DNA of 16,132 nucleotides from Synergistaceae bacterium (GTDB taxonomy: Bacteria; Synergistota; Synergistia; Synergistales; Synergistaceae). Shown one piece after another: positions 1 to 5,426 of the stretch. A program made the position numbers and the translations under genes. Within the stretch, counting starts at the first letter, position 1, and each line of letters opens with the position of its first letter. A model generated the notes under the pieces. That model saw only the letters and a program-made list of their open reading frames with translations. It made no database searches and had not been told where the DNA came from. Where the stretch lies: NCBI GenBank assembly GCA_012728505.1, contig JAAYEY010000140.1, forward strand, positions 1 through 16,132. Reading direction: 5' to 3'.

Positions 1-602
1 GCTGAGATGAGGCTTTCAAGACGCTTTTCACGTTCGTCCTTAGATATGTAACCTTCGTCCTCCTCAGGAAAATCCAGATCGACTTCAAGGTGTGCTGCAA
101 GCAATGTAATGTTATCAAGAAAACCTCTCAGCTTCACTGCGAAGGTCCCCTGTAAAGTTCTTGAAGAGGCATAGAGGGCTTCATCACTTTTCGCACTTAT
201 TATTCCAAGGACAGCTTCCGCTTGCGGAAGATCTATTCGTCCGTTGACAAAAGCCCTCCTCGTGAACTCGCCAGGGAGAGCTATCCTTGCGCCAAGGGCA
301 CATAGCTCCTCAATGCATTTTTGTGCGGGCAGTGCACCGCCGTGGCAATGTATTTCAACGCTTTCTTCAGCTGTATAGCTTGCTCCTTTTTCAAACCTCA
401 CGGCCAGAACTTCATCAAAGAGATGGCCATCAGACGAACGAAGCCTGCCAAGAGTTAGAAAACGCGCCTCATGTTCTGCAAGTTTCTTTTTGCCGGTGAA
501 AATTTTATCAGCGAGTTCGACTGAACCTTCACCGGAAAGCCTTACAATAGCTATTCCGCTTTCTCCCCACGCCGTCGCCAGTGCCGTAATGATATCTTCC
601 AT
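1..602 (-). CDS. mnmE: tRNA uridine-5-carboxymethylaminomethyl modification GTPase MnmE (5' part, cut by left edge)
   Basis: MnmE works with MnmG to modify U34 of tRNAs that read split codon boxes, using GTP hydrolysis and a tetrahydrofolate one-carbon donor. The visible 200 residues begin MEDIITALATAWGESGIAIV, the usual N-terminus of the folate-binding domain. Further hallmarks are EIHCHGGA (about 83-90), LPGEFTRRAFVNGRIDLPQAEA (about 109-130) and DLDFPEEDE (about 175-183), where the helical domain begins. The Ras-like G domain with its P-loop lies beyond the left edge. The ATG at 600-602 is chosen because it matches the family N-terminus. The reading frame stays open upstream to an ATG at 672-674, which would add 24 residues (MKWAKHLSFSE...), but the predicted transcription start falls at about that codon. 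No strong Shine-Dalgarno precedes either ATG. The family call is very secure; the exact start is less so. Confidence 0.95.
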   Translation of the reverse strand, partial: MEDIITALATAWGESGIAIVRLSGEGSVELADKIFTGKKKLAEHEARFLTLGRLRSSDGHLFDEVLAVRFEKGASYTAEESVEIHCHGGALPAQKCIEELCALGARIALPGEFTRRAFVNGRIDLPQAEAVLGIISAKSDEALYASSRTLQGTFAVKLRGFLDNITLLAAHLEVDLDFPEEDEGYISKDEREKRLESLIS

Positions 603-679
603 GGTATCACTTGCTTTCTGAGGTTTTATTTTTTTAACAGTCTCTGAAAACGATAAATGTTTTGCCCATTTCATTACCC

Positions 680-709
680 ATTATAATCTTTCCCGACCAC
701 CGGCATCAA
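680..709 (-). promoter_or_regulatory. Predicted sigma-70-type promoter of mnmE
   Basis: Read on the minus strand, TTGATG (704-709) and a perfect TATAAT (680-685) are separated by 18 bases. Transcription would begin near 673, giving mnmE a leader of about 70 bases if it starts at 602. The promoter lies just after the terminator of the upstream aminotransferase gene, so the two minus-strand genes look independently transcribed. This is based on hexamer match and spacing only. Confidence 0.6.
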
Positions 710-746
710 TAATCGGGCATTTTTGGTTTGAAGGACTTTAAAACAG

Positions 747-775
747 AAAAAAGACGGCCTCTTACGAGGCCGTCT
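747..775 (-). terminator. Intrinsic terminator of the aminotransferase gene
   Basis: A perfect 10-bp inverted repeat, AGACGGCCTC (752-761) and GAGGCCGTCT (766-775), encloses a 4-base loop. On the minus strand it is followed by six T residues (752-747). It sits about 25 bases past the aminotransferase stop codon. There is no U tract on the plus-strand side, so it works in one direction. Confidence 0.92.
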
Positions 776-800
776 AATCTAATCAGCTTAAGTATTTTAA

Positions 801-2009
801 CTAAAGCGCCTTTATCGCTGCGCCGAGTCTCTTTGCTCCCTCTTCAAGCTCTTCGGGCTGAGCAAAAGTGAAGCAGGTACGAATGAAATCAATTCCCGAT
901 TCGTCAACATAGAAGGAGGGGCCGGTGACGAATGCTACACCGTGCTCTATAGCCTTCATAAAGAGAGCTTTCGAATCGATGCCCGGCACCTGGATCCAGA
1001 AGAAGAAGCCGCCTTCCGGAGTCTGGTAACAAGCGTTCGAGGGCAGATACTTTTTGAATCCGGCTCCCATGGCGTCACGCTTTTTGCTGTAATGGGCAAC
1101 GATCTTCGGAAGGAAGCTGTCAAGATATCCCAGTCTGCAGTACTCGTAGACCAATGCCTGGGCTACAACGCTTGTGCATAGGTTGGTGCCCTGTTTTATC
1201 ATGATAAGCTTCTGCATGAGCTCAGCTTCTCCGACTATCCAGGCGACACGTGTGCCTGGTGCAAGTATCTTGGAGAAAGAGCATGCATAGACGACTCTGC
1301 CGGTATTTTTCTTATCCATGGAGAATATCGTTGGCAAATGTTCGCCATTATAACGAAGATGTCCGTAGGGGTCATCTTCAAAAATTATCAAATCATACTT
1401 TTCAGCTATTTCAAGAAGTTTCGCCCTGCGCTCTTCAGAAAGAGTAGCACCAGAAGGGTTCTGGAAGTTTACTATAGTATAGATAAGTTTGATGTTGTGT
1501 CCGTCCTTACGCCCCTGTTCAATAATAGAAGGGAGCATGTCGACGCAAAGACCGTCTTTGTCGCAGGGAACTGAGAGGAAGCGTGCTCCGCGGTTTCTCA
1601 TGGCGTGGAGTGCTCCCGGATATGTTGGGCCTTCTACGATGATGGTGTCGCCGTTATTTACAAGGACACTGGTTAGAAGGTCCATACCTTCCTGTGAGCC
1701 GGTAGTGATAATCATTTCATCGGGTTTTGTTTCACGGCCCATTCTTGGCGCCATCCATTTTGCGATGTAATCTTTAAGTGGCCCATAACCATCTGTTGAG
1801 CCATACTGAAGGACGTCTCTGCCTTCACGGGTCAGGATTGCGGAAGCTTCAGCAAACTCTGAAACCGGGAAAACAGCAGGGTCGGGATTGCCGCCTGCAA
1901 AAGAGATCACACCGGGTGTCTTGGTGTACTTGATAAGGGCCCTTATAGGAGAAGGCTTGACATTAAGCGCTATATCCGAAAACCTTGCATTCCAATTTAC
2001 TGAACTCAT
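801..2009 (-). CDS. PLP-dependent class I/II aminotransferase (2-aminoadipate/LysN-like subfamily)
   Basis: This is a 402-residue fold-type I aminotransferase, full length for the family, which transfers an amino group to a 2-oxo acid in the cytoplasm. Visible marks are SFAGGNPDPAVFP (about 36-48), TTGSQEGMDLL (102-112), NPSG (184-187), DDPYG (212-216), the PLP-lysine motif SFSKILAPGTR (K247) and the substrate-carboxylate Arg in FIRTCFT (R377). The GGNP N-terminal signature resembles 2-aminoadipate/branched-chain/aromatic transaminases of the MocR/LysN clade; the true substrate cannot be read from sequence. An in-frame ATG at 2042 would add 11 residues. The ATG at 2007-2009 is preferred because GGAGGG lies eight bases upstream of it. 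The gene is monocistronic: it is divergent from yhaM, has its own terminator, and its neighbours give no pathway clue. Confidence 0.9.
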   Translation of the reverse strand: MSSVNWNARFSDIALNVKPSPIRALIKYTKTPGVISFAGGNPDPAVFPVSEFAEASAILTREGRDVLQYGSTDGYGPLKDYIAKWMAPRMGRETKPDEMIITTGSQEGMDLLTSVLVNNGDTIIVEGPTYPGALHAMRNRGARFLSVPCDKDGLCVDMLPSIIEQGRKDGHNIKLIYTIVNFQNPSGATLSEERRAKLLEIAEKYDLIIFEDDPYGHLRYNGEHLPTIFSMDKKNTGRVVYACSFSKILAPGTRVAWIVGEAELMQKLIMIKQGTNLCTSVVAQALVYEYCRLGYLDSFLPKIVAHYSKKRDAMGAGFKKYLPSNACYQTPEGGFFFWIQVPGIDSKALFMKAIEHGVAFVTGPSFYVDESGIDFIRTCFTFAQPEELEEGAKRLGAAIKAL

Positions 2010-2051
2010 AGCAAAATCCCTCCAAAAATATTCATAATACAAACAATGCCA

Positions 2052-2065
2052 CTTTCATGTGAAAG
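2052..2065. promoter_or_regulatory. Palindrome between the aminotransferase -10 box and its start
   Basis: CTTTCA-TG-TGAAAG is a perfect 6-bp inverted repeat around a 2-base centre. It lies just downstream of the predicted start point for the minus-strand aminotransferase gene, a typical place for a repressor operator. It could equally be chance in an AT-rich region. No regulator gene is adjacent. Confidence 0.3.
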
Positions 2066-2078
2066 AGCACACATTATG

Positions 2079-2084
2079 ATTATA
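2079..2084 (-). promoter_or_regulatory. Candidate -10 box for the aminotransferase gene
   Basis: A perfect TATAAT on the minus strand lies about 70 bases upstream of the aminotransferase start. No good -35 hexamer sits 16-19 bases upstream; the nearest candidate, TTGTCA, is 22 bases away. The element is therefore incomplete, which would suit an activator-dependent promoter or be a chance match. Confidence 0.4.
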
Positions 2085-2225
2085 CACATAAAAAAGAGAG
2101 ATTACCATTGACAAAAATGAAATATCAGCTGTCCGAACAGCCTTTTGCCCCTTTAAATAGTTCGCGTAAGCGTCTATTATTGGGAGGTAAAATTTAGGCT
2201 AACATGCTTCGGAAGGAAGATTAAT

Positions 2226-3251
2226 ATGTCAGAAACACAATCAATGCTAAAAAACAGCCAGGAGATCCGCAAACTATCTCCGGGGAGCTCCTTTAAAGCT
2301 ATATTTGTCGTATCATCTCTATTTCAGAAAAACGACAAAAACGGGAAGCCCTATTATGAGATAAGTGTTACTGATTCATGCGGAACGCTTGAAGCAAAAA
2401 TATGGTCCGATGCCAACTGGTTCGACAGATCTGATCCGACCATGGAGCCATCAGCTCCGGCACAGAAGCTCCCGGATGAGAAGCTGATGTCTGTCATTGG
2501 ATCCACCGTAGGAACAGACGGAAAAACAACAGAATTCAGAGGACAGCTCCAGTTTAATTTTAACAAGCTGACTCTCCTAGACCAGGAGCAGTTCCCTCCT
2601 TCGCAGTACCTTCCAAGGTCTCCGATACCAATTGAGGACCTTGTCAGCCGTTACGAGGAGCTTGTCTCATCCTGTCGTCCGGAAATAAGCAATTTTATAA
2701 GATCTGTCTATGAGGGCGACACGTGGAAGCAGTTCCGAGATTGGCCCGCTGCAGTGAGCCACCATCACGCTTATGCTAACGGGTTGCTTGAGCACACTCT
2801 TTCAGTTACAGACTGTGCCAAATCAATGGCAGAATCACTTCGAATATCTGGTTATGACATAGATGTTGACATAGTTGTAGCTGGAGGTCTGCTTCATGAT
2901 CTTGGAAAACTTGAGTCTTACAAGATGACTTCAATTCCTGAGATGACCCTTGAGGGAGCTGTGCTTGACCATATTGCACTTGGCTACTCAAAATTTATGG
3001 AGCTTGCAAAAGAAAAGGGTCTTGATAACTCTATAAAGCTGCAGTTAGCCCATATTCTTCTCAGCCATCACGGACAGAGGGAATACGGTTCTCCTGTAGT
3101 CCCTGCGACTCCCGAAGCGTTTGTCGTTTCAGCAGCGGACGAACTGGACTTCAGAGTCTTCTGTTGGAAGGATTCCGTAAAAGACCTTACTGAGGATCAG
3201 CCGATATCTCAGTGGCATGCCGCTACTGCACGCCGTTTCTGGAACAGGTAA
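2226..3251 (+). CDS. yhaM: YhaM-family 3'-5' exoribonuclease (OB-fold + HD domain)
   Basis: This 341-residue protein has the architecture of Bacillus YhaM, a metal-dependent 3'-5' exoribonuclease acting on RNA and single-stranded DNA. An N-terminal OB-fold occupies about residues 18-120 and an HD-type phosphohydrolase domain about 160-320. Candidate metal ligands in the HD domain are H190 (GLLEHT), the H224-D225 pair in GGLLHDLGK, H249 (LDHIALG), H281-H282 (LSHHG, followed by the YhaM-like YGSP) and D305 (AADELD). The start is preceded by AAGGAAG six bases upstream. No clear promoter was found in the 180-base gap upstream: TTGACA at 2108-2113 has no partner -10. The role is inferred as RNA turnover alongside the PNPase encoded downstream. 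It is slightly longer than the B. subtilis protein; family confidence is high. Confidence 0.88.
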   Translation: MSETQSMLKNSQEIRKLSPGSSFKAIFVVSSLFQKNDKNGKPYYEISVTDSCGTLEAKIWSDANWFDRSDPTMEPSAPAQKLPDEKLMSVIGSTVGTDGKTTEFRGQLQFNFNKLTLLDQEQFPPSQYLPRSPIPIEDLVSRYEELVSSCRPEISNFIRSVYEGDTWKQFRDWPAAVSHHHAYANGLLEHTLSVTDCAKSMAESLRISGYDIDVDIVVAGGLLHDLGKLESYKMTSIPEMTLEGAVLDHIALGYSKFMELAKEKGLDNSIKLQLAHILLSHHGQREYGSPVVPATPEAFVVSAADELDFRVFCWKDSVKDLTEDQPISQWHAATARRFWNR

Positions 3252-3311
3252 AAAAAGCTTTGTTTCGGATAAACGCTATCTGTCTAATTTAAAAAGACAC
3301 GGGGAGAGAAA

Positions 3312-4220
3312 ATGTCAAAAGAATTTCACATAACCAGTGACCAATCAGGAAGACGTATCGATAGGCTTTTGCGGACGATGTGGCCGGAGGTTCCACTTGG
3401 CTACATCATGAAAGCTCTGCGCACAGGAGAAGTCCGTCTAGATGCTAAAAAGACGAAACCGGATACTCGGGTCGAGGAGGGGCAATTCCTCCAAGTGCCT
3501 TGGAATGACTGTAATATGAAAACCTCCGATAACGCTCAGAAAAAAGCGAGGGCAAGACAGGAAAGACTGGATACAGTTTATAGAGATGAATATCTATGGA
3601 TAATCAATAAACCTGCCGGACTACTTACCCAGCCCGATACAAGGAACGGCGATTCACTTATAACCCGTGTCTTAGCTGAACTGAACTGGACAAGGAAAGA
3701 TTTTCGTCCATCAACTGTTCAGCGGCTCGACCGAAACACATCAGGTGCATTAATAGTCGCCATGACGGGGCCTTCGCTCAGGTACCTTTCAGAACTTATA
3801 AGGGAAAGAAAAATCAAGAAGATGTACAGAGCTGTGGTATCTGGAGAGATAGCTGACTCTGGAGATATAGACTTCCCTCTCCTCAAGTCACAGGAGGGAA
3901 ACATTGTCAGTGTCGATAAAAAAGGTCAGAAGGCTCTCACTTTATTTAGGAAGATATCAGGAAATAAAAGTATCAGCTCAGTCGAGGCAGAGCTTGTAAC
4001 AGGGAGGCCTCACCAGGCAAGAGTTCATTTTGCAGCATTAGGTCACCCTATAGTGGGAGACGTGAAATACGGCGGGGAAACAGTAAGATCTAAACGTCCT
4101 TTGCTGCATGCATATTCAGTTACATTTCCTTGCGATGAAGGATTACCTGAAACGGTAAGGGGAAAGGAGTTCAAAGCGCCCCTTCCCAAAGATATGGAGG
4201 AATATTTTAATGAGATGTGA
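3312..4220 (+). CDS. RluA-family 23S rRNA/tRNA pseudouridine synthase
   Basis: This 302-residue enzyme isomerises uridine to pseudouridine in structured RNA. An S4-like RNA-binding region covers about residues 13-62 and the catalytic RluA domain about 88-275. The latter contains INKPAGLLTQPD (about 98-109), the catalytic motif RLDRNTSG with D140, and the C-terminal motif VTGRPHQARVHF followed by GHPIVGDVKYG (about 229-254). The S4-plus-catalytic layout matches the RluC/RluD group, which act on 23S rRNA; the exact target uridine cannot be assigned. GGGGAGAG lies just upstream of the ATG. The gene begins 60 bases after yhaM, and its end overlaps the next gene by 11 bases, so the three are probably one transcription unit. 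Confidence 0.92.
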   Translation: MSKEFHITSDQSGRRIDRLLRTMWPEVPLGYIMKALRTGEVRLDAKKTKPDTRVEEGQFLQVPWNDCNMKTSDNAQKKARARQERLDTVYRDEYLWIINKPAGLLTQPDTRNGDSLITRVLAELNWTRKDFRPSTVQRLDRNTSGALIVAMTGPSLRYLSELIRERKIKKMYRAVVSGEIADSGDIDFPLLKSQEGNIVSVDKKGQKALTLFRKISGNKSISSVEAELVTGRPHQARVHFAALGHPIVGDVKYGGETVRSKRPLLHAYSVTFPCDEGLPETVRGKEFKAPLPKDMEEYFNEM

Positions 4221-4797
4221 CCTTTGCGATGATAAGAAGTGCAGAGAGCAAGAACCTTGCATAGAAAGAGACAGCAAAGAACTTTATTCCGATCCTCATG
4301 AAAAAAAAATGATGGAGGCTGCGGCCTATGTAGAATCACAATATTATGGAGATTTGAACAGAATTGAAGAGGTTGTAGAATTTGCTTTACGTATGGGGTA
4401 TAAAAAACTTGGCATTGCTTTTTGTGTAGGCTTGGAGGATGAAGCCGCGAAAATTGCGGAATACCTCTCAGGTTTTTTTGAAATAGAAGCTATCTGCTGT
4501 AAGGTCTGCGGAATGACCAAGTCAGAAATGAATATCCCGACAAGTGACAAGGTGGGTTTAGTAAGCTGTAATCCTATAGAGCAAGCCAGAATGCTCGAAG
4601 AGAAAAAGACCGACCTAAACCTGGTGCTTGGCCTTTGCGTAGGACACGACGCACTATTCATAAAACACTCCCATACCTATGTGATTCCCCTAGTTGCAAA
4701 AGACAGAGCGTTGGGACACAACCCTCTCGCTGCAGTCTATTGTTCAGCAGTTAACAAAAGGATGAAAAGAAGAAGCGTTGAGCGGGGCAAGAAATAA
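4210..4797 (+). CDS. DUF1847 family cysteine-rich, putative metal-binding protein
   Basis: This 195-residue cytoplasmic protein has no known function. It matches the DUF1847 family as I recall it: an N-terminal Cys cluster (C3, C6, C11, C17), KLGIAFCVGLEDEA (about 66-79), ICCKVCGM (C96, C97, C100), SCNPIEQARML (C120), and the hallmark DLNLVLGLCVGHDALFIKHS (135-154) followed by KDRALGHNPL (about 164-173). The conserved Cys, His and Asp residues suggest metal or Fe-S binding, but that is inference. There is no signal peptide or membrane segment. Its ATG lies inside the end of the pseudouridine synthase gene (11-base overlap), with GGAGG nine bases upstream, so translation is likely coupled. The C-terminus is basic (KRMKRRSVERGKK). 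Confidence 0.8.
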   Translation: MRCDLCDDKKCREQEPCIERDSKELYSDPHEKKMMEAAAYVESQYYGDLNRIEEVVEFALRMGYKKLGIAFCVGLEDEAAKIAEYLSGFFEIEAICCKVCGMTKSEMNIPTSDKVGLVSCNPIEQARMLEEKKTDLNLVLGLCVGHDALFIKHSHTYVIPLVAKDRALGHNPLAAVYCSAVNKRMKRRSVERGKK

Positions 4798-4824
4798 AAA
4801 CCGGTAAAAACTTTATTTTAAATA

Positions 4825-4858
4825 AGACGAGCTATATCAAGCAATTTAATAGCTGTCT
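4825..4858 (+). other. Long bulged hairpin downstream of the DUF1847 gene
   Basis: AGAC-g-AGCTAT (4825-4835) can pair with ATAGCTGTCT (4849-4858) to form ten base pairs with a single bulged G and a 13-base loop. No U tract follows, so it is not a canonical intrinsic terminator. It lies in the 226-base gap between the DUF1847 and rpsO coding regions, upstream of the rpsO promoter, and may shape the 3' end of the upstream transcript. Apart from this hairpin and the rpsO control elements, I see nothing in the gap. Confidence 0.45.
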
Positions 4859-4903
4859 CCAGTTATCCGGAATTAAAAGCGTAAAAAATACATAACAGTA
4901 TGC

Positions 4904-4932
4904 TTGTCATATCCGACACACTCTGATATCAT
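4904..4932 (+). promoter_or_regulatory. Predicted rpsO promoter
   Basis: TTGTCA (4904-4909) and TATCAT (4927-4932) are separated by exactly 17 bases, each one mismatch from the sigma-70 consensus. Transcription would start near 4939, giving rpsO a leader of about 85 bases. It is placed as expected for the start of the rpsO-pnp operon. Confidence 0.7.
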
Positions 4933-4966
4933 TTCGTTGCCCTTTACACGGACTTGCGCATTGCGT

Positions 4967-5015
4967 CGCTCGCCTGAGTTTTGGGAATATCGAGCGTAAT
5001 AGGCTCAGAACGGAG
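4967..5015 (+). promoter_or_regulatory. Possible pseudoknot over the rpsO ribosome-binding site (S15 autoregulation candidate)
   Basis: CGCTCG (4967-4972) pairs with CGAGCG (4991-4996). Within the 18-base loop, CTGAG (4974-4978) can pair with CTCAG (5004-5008), which ends three bases before the Shine-Dalgarno GGAG (5012-5015). Together these would make an H-type pseudoknot. A competing hairpin, GAGC (4992-4995) with GCTC (5003-5006), is mutually exclusive with both stems, so a two-state switch is possible. Ribosomal protein S15 is known to repress its own mRNA through leader structures, including a pseudoknot in E. coli. Protein binding here is inferred. Confidence 0.45.
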
Positions 5016-5023
5016 TGATCAAT

Positions 5024-5290
5024 ATGATCAACAAAGAAAAGAAAGAGCAGCTGATTGAAGAGTTCAAGGTTCACGATACTGACACAGGCTCAACAGAAGT
5101 ACAGGTGGCGATTCTTACTACGCGTATCCGTGAAATCACGGACCACATGAGGATTCACAAAAAAGATTTCCACTCACGTCGTGGACTTCTAATTATGGTA
5201 GGTAAGCGCCGCAAACTTTTGCAGTATCTTAAGGACCGTAATTTTAACCGCTACCAGACGCTTATTCAGCGCCTCGGACTGCGTCATTAA
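5024..5290 (+). CDS. rpsO: 30S ribosomal protein S15
   Basis: S15 is a primary binding protein of the 16S rRNA central domain and helps form an intersubunit bridge. The 88-residue product is standard length and carries the family signatures [12 protein letters not shown] (about 21-32) and [20 protein letters not shown] (about 46-65). The frame also allows a GTG at 5015, but that codon overlaps the Shine-Dalgarno. The ATG at 5024 (MINKEKKEQ) follows GGAG by eight bases and matches the usual N-terminus. It is the first gene of the classical rpsO-pnp pair, separated from pnp by a terminator-like hairpin. Confidence 0.97.
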   Translation: MINKEKKEQLIEEFKVHDTDTGSTEVQVAILTTRIREITDHMRIHKKDFHSRRGLLIMVGKRRKLLQYLKDRNFNRYQTLIQRLGLRH

Positions 5291-5341
5291 TTACAGTTTG
5301 GTAAGTTCAGTAAAAATACTAAGTAAATAAGCAACTTTTGT

Positions 5342-5380
5342 ATGGCGAGGGGCTCCTACCTTCGCCATTTTTGCTTTTTT
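5342..5380 (+). terminator. Intrinsic terminator/attenuator between rpsO and pnp
   Basis: ATGGCGAGGG (5342-5351) pairs with CCTTCGCCAT (5359-5368), ten base pairs including one G-U, around a 7-base loop. It is followed by TTTTTGCTTTTTT. This should terminate most rpsO transcripts, with read-through or a weak secondary start feeding pnp. A small inverted repeat, TCTTCA/TGAAGA (5388-5405), lies between it and the pnp Shine-Dalgarno. No convincing pnp promoter was found. Confidence 0.82.
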
Positions 5381-5426
5381 GTGTTATTCTTCAAGTATAT
5401 GAAGATAAAAAATGGGAGGAAAGAAA

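Noticed and set aside
287..499. Plus-strand 70-codon frame opposite mnmE
   Set aside because: It is antisense to the conserved MnmE N-terminal domain, with no ribosome site or recognisable motif.
2108..2141. Perfect TTGACA (2108-2113) and a GCTGT/ACAGC hairpin (2128-2141) upstream of yhaM
   Set aside because: There is no -10 hexamer at 16-18 bases from the TTGACA, and the hairpin is only five pairs with four T residues after it. Neither is strong enough to call as a yhaM promoter or terminator.
4792..4818. AAATAAA/TTTATTT inverted repeat after the DUF1847 stop as a terminator
   Set aside because: The stem is entirely A-T, with no G-C core and no distinct U tract beyond the stem itself, so intrinsic termination is unlikely.
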